A DNA stretch of 64,000 bases from Nipponacmea schrenckii (Eukaryota > Mollusca > Gastropoda > Lottiidae): the NCBI GenBank assembly GCA_030562195.1, contig CM060200.1, positions 16,616,001 through 16,680,000 of the forward strand. Direction: 5' to 3'. Below the pieces are notes generated by a model. The model was not told the origin of the DNA. It saw only the letters and a program-made list of their open reading frames with translations, and made no database searches. The position numbers were made by a program, and so were the translations under genes. Positions 45,067 to 55,720 of the stretch are shown here, piece by piece. Every line of letters starts with the position of its first letter. Position 1 is the stretch's first letter.

Positions 45067-45984
45067 ATGGTTAAAAATCCACCAAAAAGGAAGAAGGGCG
45101 AAGATTCTTCCAGCATAACAGAATTTTTGGATACAGTGCTAAAGGATGATGAAACTTTGAAAACATTCATCGGTGAACTTCTAAAACGCGAAGCCATAAT
45201 TGAACATATCGTAAATGCCATAAAACCCGAGTTGTCGAGTGATCTCCTCTCAAAAATCGAGGAACAAGACAAACGTATTGATGATCTGGAGCAATATTCT
45301 CGCCGGACATGCCTCAAGTTCAGTGGAATACCCGAGAAGTCAAATGAAAATACTGACTCAATTGCCCTTGATATTATTAATAATAAGATACTTTCAACTA
45401 ACGATACCAAGCTGACATTAAGGGAAATCGGAAGAACACATCGAGTCGGTCCGAAGGGTTCCAGAAACCGTGACATAATTGTTAGATTCATAAGCTATCG
45501 CGACAGAGCCTTAGTGTATAGCCAAAAACGCAATTTGAAAAAATACAATGATAAAAACACTAACAGAATTTTCATTAACGAGGCACTAACAAAGAAACGT
45601 GCATACCTTTACAAATTGACAAGAAACATCTTTAAGCAAAATTTGATCAAGAATTGTTGGACCTTTGATGGCAAAATCTTTGTTAGGCCTCTTAGTGATG
45701 ATAGAAACCTTCTTATATCAGATGCCAGTGCTTTAGAACAATTCTCTGGAAACTCAAGGCCAAGACTTGCATCAAGAAGCCTACAAGACGTGAGTGATCT
45801 TATTCCCAATGCTAGTGATGTTGATAATAGAGCGTCCAGTCAAGTCGGCAATACATCCAGGCCAATTATCGAGGAAATTCAACCTGATATTACTATGCCA
45901 CTAAAGCAGTCATCTGTACGCACATTTTTTACCTCTACTCCTTGTCATGATAGTGTTCAAAGCAAAGGGACTTTAAATTTCTAA
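45067..45984 (+). CDS. LINE ORF1: coiled coil plus RNA-binding domain
   Basis: 305 codons. Residues about 10-85: an acidic helical region ending in a short coiled coil (KIEEQDKRIDDLEQYSRR). Residues about 85-170: an RRM-like fold starting CLKFSGIPE with VRFISYRDRALVY, as in L1/CR1-type ORF1 proteins that package element RNA. Residues about 170-225: the C-terminal-domain-like part (FINEALTKKRAYLYK, FVRPL). The rest is Ser/Asp-rich and disordered. The last ~55 codons are duplicated at 47914-48120 inside the downstream array. The frame is intact, as expected for a recent insertion. Confidence 0.85.
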   Translation: MVKNPPKRKKGEDSSSITEFLDTVLKDDETLKTFIGELLKREAIIEHIVNAIKPELSSDLLSKIEEQDKRIDDLEQYSRRTCLKFSGIPEKSNENTDSIALDIINNKILSTNDTKLTLREIGRTHRVGPKGSRNRDIIVRFISYRDRALVYSQKRNLKKYNDKNTNRIFINEALTKKRAYLYKLTRNIFKQNLIKNCWTFDGKIFVRPLSDDRNLLISDASALEQFSGNSRPRLASRSLQDVSDLIPNASDVDNRASSQVGNTSRPIIEEIQPDITMPLKQSSVRTFFTSTPCHDSVQSKGTLNF

Positions 45985-46019
45985 TAAAAGAAAGTAGATT
46001 TACCTCTGTCAAGCCCAGT

Positions 46020-49000
46020 TTAAAACAAGTAATACATCTAAATATTAATCATTATATTTATATCATAGGATTATTATTCTACCGAGCCTACTATTATTTT
46101 ACTTTGTGTAAAACAAGTAATACATTTAAATATTGATCATTATATTTATATCATAGGATTATTATTCTATTGAGCCTACTATTATTTTACTTTGTTTAAA
46201 ACAAGTAATACATTTAAATATTGATCATTATATTTATATCATGGGATTATTATTCTACTGAGCCTACTATTATTTTACTTTGTGTAAAACAAGTAATACA
46301 TTTAAATATTGATCATTATATTTATATCATAGGATTATCATTCTATTGAGCCTACTACTTTTTTACTTTGTTTAAAACAAGTAATACATCTAAATATTGA
46401 TCATTATATTTATATCATAGAATTACCATTCTACTGAGCCTACTATTATTTTACTTTGTTTAAAACAAGTAATACATCAAAATATTGAATATATTTATAT
46501 CATAGGATTATCATTCTATTGAGCCTACTACTATTTTACTTTGTTTAAAACAAGTAATACATCTAAATATTGATCATTATATTTATATCATAGAATTACC
46601 ATTCTATTGAACCTACTACTATTTTACTTTGTTTAAAACAAGCAATACATCAAAATATTGATCATATTTACATCATAGAATTATCATTCTATTGAGCCTA
46701 CTACTATTTTACATTGTTTAAAACAACTAATACATCTAAATATTGATCATTATATTTATATCATAGGATTATCATTCTATTGAGCCTACTACTATTTTAC
46801 TTTGTTTAAAACAAGTAATACATCAAAATATTGATCATATTTACACCATAGGATTATCATTCTATTGAGCCTACTACTATTTTACTTTGTTTAAAACAAG
46901 TAATACATCTAAATATTGATCATTATATTTATAACATAGAATTATCATTGAGCCTATTATTATTTTACTTTGTTTAAAATAAGTAATACATCTAAATATT
47001 GATCATTATATTTATATCATAGGATTATCATTCTATTGAGCCTACTACTATTTTACTTTGTTTAAAACAAGTTATACATCTAAATATTGATCATTATATT
47101 TATATCATAGAATTATCATTCTATTGAGCCTATTACTATTTTACTTTGTTTAAAACAAGTAATACATCTAAATATTGATCATTATATTTATATCATAGGA
47201 TTACCATTCTATTGAACCTACTACTATTTTACTTTGTTTAAAACAAGTAATACATTTAAATATTGATCATTATATTTATATCTTAGAATTACCATTCTAT
47301 TGAACCTACTACTATTTTACTTTGTTTAAAACAAGTAATACATTTAAATATTGATCATTATATTTATATCTTAGAATTACCATTCTATTGAGCCTACTAT
47401 TATTTTACTTTGTTTAAAACAAGTAATACATCTAAATATTGATCATTATAATTATACCATAGAATTATCATTCTACTGAGCCTATTATTATTTTACTTTG
47501 TTTAAAACAAGTAATACATCTAAATATTAATCATTATATTTATATCATAGAATTATCATTTTACTGAGCCTATTATTATTTTACTTTGTTTAAAACAAGT
47601 AATACATCTAAATATTAATCATTATATTTATATCATACAATTATCATTTTACTGAGCCTATTATTATTTTACTTTGTTTAAAACAAGTAATACATTTAAA
47701 TATTGATCATTATAATTATACCATAGAATTATCATTCTACTGAGCCTACTATTATTTTACTTTGTTTAAAACAAGTAATACATCTAAATATTGATCATTA
47801 TATTTATATCATAGAATTACCATTCTATTGAACTTACTACTATTTTACATTGTTTAAAACAAGTAATACATCTAAATATTAATCAGTATATTTATATCAT
47901 AGAACTACCATTACTAGTGATGTTGATAATAGAGCGTCCAGTCAAGTCGGCAATACATCCAGGCCAATTATCGAGGAAATTCAACCTGATATTACTATGC
48001 CACTAAAGCAGTCATCTGTACGCACATTTTTTACCTCTACTCCTTGTCATGATAGTGTTCAAAGCAAAGGGACTTTAAATTTCTAATAAAAGAAAGTAGA
48101 TTTACCTCTGTCAAGCCCAGTTTAAAACAAGTAATACATCTAAATATTAATCATTATATTTATATCATAGGATTATTATTCTACTGAGCCTACTATTATT
48201 TTACTTTGTGTAAAACAAGTAATACATTTAAATATTGATCATTATATTTATATCATAGGATTATCATTCTATTGAGCCTACTACTATTTTACTTTGTTTA
48301 AAACAAGTAATATATCTAAATATTGATCATTATATTTATATCTTAGAATTACCATTCTGTTGAACCTACTATTATTTTACTTTGTTTAAAACAAGTAATA
48401 CATTTAAATATTGATCATTATGATTATATCATAGGATTATTATTCTTTTAAGCCTAATATTATTTTACTTTGTTTAAAACAAGTAATACATTTAAATATT
48501 GATCATTAGATTTATATCATAGAATTACCATTCTATTGAGCCTACTACTATTTTACTTTGTTTAAAACAAGTAATACATTTTAATATTGATCATTATATT
48601 TATATCTTAGGATTATCATTCTATTGAGCCTACTACTATTTTACTTTGTTTAAAACAAGTTATACATCTAAATATTGATCATTATATTTTTATCATAGGA
48701 TTATTATTCTACTGAGCCTACTATTATTTTACTTTGTTTAAAACAAGTAATACATCTAAATAGTGATCATTATATTTATATCATAGGATTATCATTCTAT
48801 TGAGCCTACTACTATTTTACTTTGTTTAAAACAAGTAATACATCTAAATATTGATCATTATATTTATATCTTAGAATTACCATTCTGTTGAACCTACTAT
48901 TATTTTACTTTGTTTAAAACAAGTAATACATCTAAATATTAATCAGTATATTTATATCATAGAATTACCATTCTATTGAGCCTACTACTATTTTACTTTG

Positions 49001-49610
49001 TTTAAAACAAGTAATACATCTAAATATTAATCATTATATTTATATCATAGGATTATCATTCTATTGAGCCTACTACTTTTTTACTTTGTTTAAAACAATT
49101 AATACATCTAAATATTGATCACTATATTTATATCTTAGAATTACCATTCTATTGAGACTGCTACTATTTTACATTGTTTAAAACAAGTAATACATTTAAA
49201 TATTGATCATTATAATTATACCATAGAATTATCATTCTATTGAACCTACTACTATTTTACATTGTTTAAAACAAGTAATACATTTAAATATTGATCATTA
49301 TAATTACATCATAGGATTATCATTCTATTGAACCTACTACTATTTTACATTGTTTAAAACAAGTAATACATTTAAATATTGATCATTATAATTATACCAT
49401 AGAATTACCATTCTATTGAACCTACTACTATTTTACATTGTTTAAAACAAGTAATACATTTAAATATTGATCATTATAATTACATCATAGGATTATCATT
49501 CTATTGAACCTACTATTATTTTACCTTGTTTAAAACAAGTAATAGGGCCTACATCTAAATATTGATCATTATATTTATATCATAGGATTATTATTCTATT
49601 GAGCCTACTA
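46020..49610 (+). repeat. 88 bp tandem array between ORF1 and ORF2 of the LINE
   Basis: About 40 units reading roughly TTTAAAACAAGTAATACATC, TAAATATTGATCATTATATT, TATATCATAGGATTATCATT, then CTATTGAGCCTACTACTATTTTACTTTG (units 85-88 bp). The array is interrupted at 47914-48120 by a second copy of the ORF1 3' end (45812-46018) followed by fresh units. Units contain many stops in all frames. Confidence 0.9.
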
Positions 49611-49744
49611 CTACCTAACTGTAAAAACTGTTTTCAAAGAAAGTAACATATCAAAATTCTAGCTCCATGATTGACTTCGATTCGGACTAACCTCTACAGA
49701 TTATTCTGCGAACATTAGTTGTATATAATGTTTATATTTTTGTC

Positions 49745-52700
49745 GTGTATGATTCGTTATATCTTTTTACTTTTTTATTTCGTTATTTAGACATTATCTT
49801 AAATTTGGACAACAGACATATCAGAAATCTTTTACTTCTACATTACCTTATCGCTGCTGATGTCGAAAAAAATCCTGGTCCTAACAATAATATTTCTATA
49901 GTGCATCTGAATGTAAGGAGTCTTCGAAACAAAATAGATCTACTTACAGCTGAATTATCAGATACATATGATATCATTTGTGTTACCGAAACGTGGCTTG
50001 ACAGAAGCATTCTTTCCACCTCTTTATCTATCCCATCATATCACGAGGTAATTAGAAAGGACAGGACAGACCGACCAGGGGGTGGGGTGGCTATTTTTGT
50101 GAAACATGACCTCTATTTCAAACGACGCACGGACCTTGAAACTGATAATGTAGAGGCCATTTTTGTCGAAATTATAATCAACAAAACAAAATTTATTATT
50201 GGAAATTTCTATCGACCACCAAATTCAAATTCAAAAACTGATCAAAACATTCTATCTTCTTTAACTTTGGCAGCGTCAGATGATATCCAAAATATTTTCA
50301 TACTTGGGGATTTTAACATTGATTTTCTTCAAAATTCAAATTCTTTCTTGCATAAATTTATTACTCTTTTCGATTTTAAACAATTAATTAACGAACCAAC
50401 ACGATACGATTCTTCAGGAACCTCAACTATGATTGATTTAATAATTACTAATTGTCAAGGCTATGTAACAAAATCAGGAATATTAGATAACTTTTGCAGT
50501 GATCATTGTCCTATACATTGTCAGCTTTCTCTTACAAGACCAAAATTAGCATGCTTTAAACGACGAATTTGGGATTACAAAGACATTAATATGGACGGAC
50601 TTAAGCAAGACATTTTGAGAACAGACTGGGATGCCATTGTTGACAATGAGTGTATTGATATTGCCAGCTTGACTTTTACAAATGAGTTGAGCAAGATTGC
50701 AAGCAAGAATATAAAAAATAAAATTGTTACTATTAGACCACGAGATAAACCTTGGATGATTAATTCTATTCGGAAATTTAGTAAAAAGAAATGCAAAATT
50801 CATCGTAAGGCAAAATATTCAAATTTGGCAACTGATTGGCAGGAATATCGAAAAATAAGAAATGAATATATTGACTTGATTCGGAAACGTAAAAAAGAAT
50901 ACTATGATCGCATTGACTCCAAAATTAATGAAAAAGAGAAATTTGGCCAGAAAGATTGGTGGCATCTGCTGAACTCATTTGTAAAATGTCAACGGTCAAA
51001 TAAAAGGGAAATTCCGCCTCTTATCAACAACGGTACACCAGTCTTTTCTCATGAGGACAAGGCTAATTGTTTCAATAATTTCTTCATAACCCAATCACAA
51101 CTTGATAGCACAAATGCACTTCTTCCTACTCTCGATCACAATGAATATTCACTTGACCACATTCAACTAACACCTTCAGAAGTTGAAGACATGCTAACAA
51201 TCATTGACATCTCAAAAGCAACCGGGCCAGATGAATTAAGTGGATTTTTTCTCAAAATTACATCCAATCTTATCTGTAATCCTCTCTGTAAATTATTCAA
51301 TCTTTCTCTTCAAATCAAACAAGTACCATCTATTTGGAAAATTGCAAACGTGACCGCCATTCACAAAAAAGGTGATCCATCTATATGCGGTAATTATCGC
51401 CCTGTTTCGCTTCTTAGTATCGTGATAAAAAATTTTGTCTTTAACTTCTTAAAGGAACATAACATTATTACTAATCTACAAAGTGGTTTTCTACACGGTG
51501 ATTCAAAATTCTATCAACTAACAGATCTTACTCATTTCTTCTGTCAAGCCATTGACAATGGTCAATATACAAGGGCAGTGTTCTGTGACATCAGCAAAGC
51601 TTTTGACAGAGTGTGGCATGCTGCACTCTGTCATAAGCTGGATGCCTCTGGGATTCGCGGTGACCTCCTGGAATGGTTTAGAAATTATCTATTTGATAGA
51701 AAACAATGTGTTGTTATCCAGGGGGTTTCCTCGGACCACAGAGTCATTCCTGCTGGTGTCCCACAGGGCTCTGTCCTTGGACCCTTATTATTCTTAATTT
51801 ACATAAATGATATAGTAAAAAATATTAAGTCTAAAATCCGCCTGTTTGCTGACGATACTAGTCTATATCTTAAGATTGATGACCCAACGGTAGGCGCGAC
51901 TGTCTTAAATGATGATCTTGAACGCATTAATCAATGGGCAAAGACATGGCTGGTTACTTTCAATCCACAGAAGACTGAAACACTGGCACTGACTACTAAA
52001 AGAAACCCTCCACTGCCTACCCTTAGTTTAGATAATACACCTATACAAGAAGTTGACTCGCACAAGCATCTCGGACTGACCTTTCAAATGAATTGTAAGT
52101 GGGATAAGCATATCCTCGGAATCATCACTAAGACAAATAGACTTGTAAACTGCTTACGATCTCTTAAATACAGACTATCTCGACCATCTCTCCGCGTAAT
52201 TTACAATTCATTTATCCTGCCCCACTTTGACTACTGTGACACAATTTGGGATGGGTGCACAGCAGAACTGACTAATAACCTTGAAGAGTTACAACTAGAT
52301 GCACTCAGATCTATTTGTGGAGCTGTAAGGGGGACCAGTCACAGTCTATTATATAAAGAGGCTTGCTTTGTCCCATTGAAGGAAAGACGAAGGCGCCATA
52401 AACTAAAACTAATCTATAAGATAAAAAATGACATGACCCCTGCGTATTTAAAAGAACATCTAACCAAAACCCAAACAAACTACCAACTCAGAAATGAACT
52501 TGAATTTGACGAATATAAATATAGAACAAATACATTTGGAAATTCCTTTATCCCATCAGCTATTCGTGAATGGAACAAACTTGATGCTTCAGTTAAAAAC
52601 TCTCGATCAATATCTTCCTTTAACTCCGCTCTAAATTCTCAGGATCAAAGTGAACCTAGATACTATTCTTTTGGAAAAAGAACAAACCAAATTATTCACT

Positions 52701-52987
52701 GTCGCCTTCGTCTTTCTTGTAGCGATTTAAACGAGCATAAATATAAAAGGCACATTTCTGACAGTCCTGCTTGCAGTTGTGGTCATACAAATGAAGATAC
52801 TTACCATTTTCTCTTAGAATGCCCCTTACATTCAGATGCCAGGAACCTATCTATCCTACTCTTACCTATAATCTATCACAACATCGATATTCTCCTTTTC
52901 GGCATTCCAGATGATATAGACACCTCTAGAAAAATTTTCGAACAAATTCATAACTTTTTCGACATCAGCAGAAGATTCAAGATATAA
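49745..52987 (+). CDS. LINE ORF2: endonuclease and reverse transcriptase with N-terminal 2A
   Basis: 1080 codons, intact. Residues 1-38: a hydrophobic leader. Residues 39-46: DVEKNPGP, a 2A-like signature. Residues about 50-260: apurinic-type endonuclease (HLNVRSLRNK, VTETWLD, GDFNIDF, SDHCPIH). Residues about 490-760: RT with the KATGPDELSG, CDISKAFDRVWH, AGVPQGSVLGPLLF and FADDTSLYL motifs. Residues about 990-1030: a C-terminal Cys/His cluster (CSCGHTNEDTYHFLLECPLH). ORF2 proteins nick the target and reverse transcribe in place. The start codon could lie a few codons either way, as there is no other ATG before the 2A. Confidence 0.92.
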   Translation: MYDSLYLFTFLFRYLDIILNLDNRHIRNLLLLHYLIAADVEKNPGPNNNISIVHLNVRSLRNKIDLLTAELSDTYDIICVTETWLDRSILSTSLSIPSYHEVIRKDRTDRPGGGVAIFVKHDLYFKRRTDLETDNVEAIFVEIIINKTKFIIGNFYRPPNSNSKTDQNILSSLTLAASDDIQNIFILGDFNIDFLQNSNSFLHKFITLFDFKQLINEPTRYDSSGTSTMIDLIITNCQGYVTKSGILDNFCSDHCPIHCQLSLTRPKLACFKRRIWDYKDINMDGLKQDILRTDWDAIVDNECIDIASLTFTNELSKIASKNIKNKIVTIRPRDKPWMINSIRKFSKKKCKIHRKAKYSNLATDWQEYRKIRNEYIDLIRKRKKEYYDRIDSKINEKEKFGQKDWWHLLNSFVKCQRSNKREIPPLINNGTPVFSHEDKANCFNNFFITQSQLDSTNALLPTLDHNEYSLDHIQLTPSEVEDMLTIIDISKATGPDELSGFFLKITSNLICNPLCKLFNLSLQIKQVPSIWKIANVTAIHKKGDPSICGNYRPVSLLSIVIKNFVFNFLKEHNIITNLQSGFLHGDSKFYQLTDLTHFFCQAIDNGQYTRAVFCDISKAFDRVWHAALCHKLDASGIRGDLLEWFRNYLFDRKQCVVIQGVSSDHRVIPAGVPQGSVLGPLLFLIYINDIVKNIKSKIRLFADDTSLYLKIDDPTVGATVLNDDLERINQWAKTWLVTFNPQKTETLALTTKRNPPLPTLSLDNTPIQEVDSHKHLGLTFQMNCKWDKHILGIITKTNRLVNCLRSLKYRLSRPSLRVIYNSFILPHFDYCDTIWDGCTAELTNNLEELQLDALRSICGAVRGTSHSLLYKEACFVPLKERRRRHKLKLIYKIKNDMTPAYLKEHLTKTQTNYQLRNELEFDEYKYRTNTFGNSFIPSAIREWNKLDASVKNSRSISSFNSALNSQDQSEPRYYSFGKRTNQIIHCRLRLSCSDLNEHKYKRHISDSPACSCGHTNEDTYHFLLECPLHSDARNLSILLLPIIYHNIDILLFGIPDDIDTSRKIFEQIHNFFDISRRFKI
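49859..49882 (+). other. 2A-like ribosome-skipping sequence
   Basis: Encodes DVEKNPGP at residues 39-46 of ORF2, matching the D-(V/I)-E-x-N-P-G-P consensus where ribosomes release the chain after the glycine and restart at the proline. The preceding residues (LLLLHYLIAA) are hydrophobic and suit both 2A activity and a signal-like leader. 2A-like sequences at this place are known from some invertebrate non-LTR elements. Confidence 0.85.
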
Positions 52988-53186
52988 TACTTTCACCATT
53001 CTCATCCAGAGTATATATCTGTATGTTATGTTTGAATGTAAATAATTCTCTATTTTCTATGTTTGTCTGTAAATATTTTTGTCTGTAAATATGTTTATCT
53101 GTAAAATATGTTTGTCTGGAGAGGGTTTATATAGGCGTAGCCTGCTGCCCAATCCAGTGAAAATAAATACTGTTTATATAAAAAAA

Positions 53187-53474
53187 AATCACTCAGAATT
53201 AATTAAAAATTGCGATATTCTCTATTCAGATACCTCGTTATTCTTATGTTCTACGGCTATTAGCTACTTAAATATACCAAAATCTAAAACATGGAAGTCT
53301 AAAATAGCCAATCAGCTATTCTAACTAGGCTAATCAGCTATTCTGCTAAAATAGCCAACCAGCTATTCTAATGTAGCTATTCTGCTATTGTGCTAAAATA
53401 GCGGCTATTAGCTACTTAAATATACCAAATCTAAAATGTGAAAGTCTATGATAGCAGATCAGCTATTCTAACTA
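53187..53474 (+). repeat. Right 288 bp target-site duplication of the LINE
   Basis: By eye identical to 44482-44769. The first two or three A residues could belong to the poly-A tail instead, so the length is 285-288 bp. Confidence 0.85.
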
Positions 53475-53830
53475 GGCCATTCAGCTATTCTGCTAAAATA
53501 GCCAACTAGCTATTCTAAAGTAGCTATTCTGCTAAAATAGCGGCTATTTCAGCTATTCTGCTAAAATAGCGGCTATTAGTTATTGAAATATACCAAAAAA
53601 TGTATTGAAGTCGATCAGATATTCTAAGTGGCTAAAATAGCTTGAAAGAGCGGCTGTATAGCGGCTGTTCTTTTTTCAATTTATATTTTGAGGACTACAA
53701 TAGCGGCTATTTTCGTGCTATTTTTCTATTATTGGTTATTTTTTTAAGGTTCTATTTTGGGTCTAATTAAGTCACTAAAATAGCTTAAAATAGCTATTGG
53801 CTATTTTTTTATGTTTCTATCTTCTATCCA
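53475..53830 (+). repeat. AGCTATTCTGCTAAAATAGC palindromic repeat field
   Basis: Continuation of the target array: repeated AGCTATTCT and AAAATAGCGGCTATT blocks that are locally palindromic. Decays into TAGCTATTGGCTATTTTTTT near 53800. No gene. Confidence 0.7.
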
Positions 53831-55240
53831 AACTCATGAAAATTAGCTAGTAAATACAATAGAGACTAGGTTTCATCTCATTTGAATCAAATTTGGTGTG
53901 AAAATTTATATTGATGAGAATTTGGATTAGACCTAAATAATGTGGAGTTTCTGCCTGTGTTAAAACAGAAAATATATTTTAAAGTGGGCGTATCTTGCTA
54001 GGCAACCGCTTGTTATTGATGAGATCTTAAACAAGTTCAATATTTACTATTTTTCGATGAACTATATTTGAGTTATTGCCCTTGACTTAGTCCAAGCACA
54101 TGAAAATTTGCTAGTAAATGCAATAGAGACTAGGTATCATCTGATTTGAATGAAATTAGTTGTGAACATTTATATTGATGAGAACTTTGACTAAACCTAA
54201 ATAATGTTAAAGTTTCTGCCTGTGTTGAAACAGAAAATATATTTTAAAGTGGGCGTATCTTGCTAGGCAACCACTAGTTTACCAAGATATTGGTCACTTG
54301 ATAATTTTTTTGAGTAATTGGCCTTTTTGTGTGTGCAATAAAAGCTACAATATGTAATAGATTTTGATGAAACTTAGTATGAGTATTGGAATAGATGAGA
54401 TGGTGACCAAGTTTGAATATGAACATCTATCAATGAACATGGGTTTATGGGTGCATAGAAGCTGCAGGTGTCTAAGGATTTTGATGAAACTTCGTGTAAG
54501 CAATGGCATTGAATAAAATTTTCAATGAATGTATTTTGAGTTATTTCCCAATATATTATTCAAATTCAATGCTGGGCGTATATTACCTTGCCTGACAAGC
54601 TATCTTGAAGAGATTTTGATGAAACTTGGTATGATTATGAAATGAAAGAAGGTGGTCAATTTTGAATTGGACAATTTTCCATGAACAGTTTTTGAGTTAC
54701 TGCCTTTGACTTAGTAAAATTTCATCAAAATGGTATTGTGGGTGCATATAAGCAGGTTTCAAAGGATTTTATTGAAATTTGGAGCAAGCAATAGCATTTA
54801 AAAAATATTTTTTAGTTATTGCCCAGTTTATTTTTCAAATTCAATACCGCCAGTGGACGTATATTACCTTGCCTGGCATGCTATCTTTTAAGTAACTTAC
54901 TACTGAAATTAAGAAAGAAGATCAATAAATAACTTAAAATAGGTTTTGCTGGTGTATCTGGAATTTTTTCTTGTTGCCCATTTTGTAACTCATAACTATC
55001 AGTTTCTGAAATACAATAGATATATAATCTTGATCAAGTTCAAATTTGGTAAGAAATGGATGAAGAATAAATTATAGAGTATTTATCCAATATGAAATTT
55101 TTAAAGAATATGCATGTTGATGAGACCTAATTATAACTACAATTTGAAGAACTTATGAGATAATTCAAAGTTACAAAAGACTACGTTGTCAGTGGTTGTA
55201 TTTTACCTTGCCTAGAAAGCTTTTTCTTTGAAAGATTTTG
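53830..55240 (+). repeat. Several truncated GGGCGTAT-family copies
   Basis: Family termini at about 53983-54008, 54247-54275, 54570-54605, 54850-54890 and 55192-55225 follow partial units. The first two share a passage ending AAAATATATTTTAAAGTGGGCGT, so that segment was duplicated. Confidence 0.65.
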
Positions 55241-55264
55241 CTGTAAGTGATATTTTGTTTTTAG

Positions 55265-55382
55265 AGAACATAAAGTAGATTTACCAACAGTAGATGATAT
55301 TATTTTACCACCACCATATATTGTTAGGATATTATTTTTATATGGTAGATCAAATTGTCTAATAAATCTTTCTAATTTAGAG
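55265..55382 (+). CDS. BABAM1: BABAM1/MERIT40 exon
   Basis: 118 bp after acceptor TTTTGTTTTTAG and before donor GTGAGA. Its first base completes the Ile codon left by the 38817 exon; 39 codons follow, ending in phase 0. It encodes the DDIILPPPYIVRILFLYGRS segment, matching the IPPPYVVRTILVYSR strand of vertebrate BABAM1, the most recognisable part of the second half of the domain. Later exons (the C-terminal UEV-like part) are not seen before 64000 and may lie in the gap or beyond the window. Confidence 0.88.
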
Positions 55383-55720
55383 GTGAGAACTTTGTATAGT
55401 TGTTTTCATATTTAACTATTAATTTTCCATATAGACTTTGGCTTTCACATGTATAATCTGCAATATAATGACGAAAGTCAAGGTTAGCGCTCTTCAAAAA
55501 ACAAAAATAGATCACATGACCTGTTGCCTACCATGTTATCCACTATGACACATAATACTATAAATCCTGATCCATCATGGTTTCAATCATATTTTTTTTT
55601 GGCATTGAATGGTTTGTGTGGAAGTATTAGAAAATTTTTTGTATTTTTTCATGATATATCTACATAATGAGATAATATATGAACAAAAGTTAGATGGTAT
55701 ATGTACGATAGTTAGATAAT

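Larger units (their letters stand above)
44770..53186 (+). mobile_element. Non-LTR retrotransposon (LINE), full length, young
   Basis: 8.4 kb: 5' UTR (44770-45066), ORF1 (45067-45984), an 88 bp tandem array (46020-49610), ORF2 (49745-52987), a short 3' UTR with AATAAA (53162) and a terminal A-run. Flanked by identical 288 bp direct repeats. Both frames are intact. The apurinic-type endonuclease, the RT and the RRM-like ORF1 place it in the jockey/CR1/I-like assemblage; I cannot fix the clade. Confidence 0.9.

Noticed and set aside
45990..49610. 88 bp array considered as a centromeric or intergenic satellite independent of the LINE
   Set aside because: It lies wholly between the LINE's two frames and inside its target duplication, and part of ORF1 is duplicated within it, so it belongs to the element.
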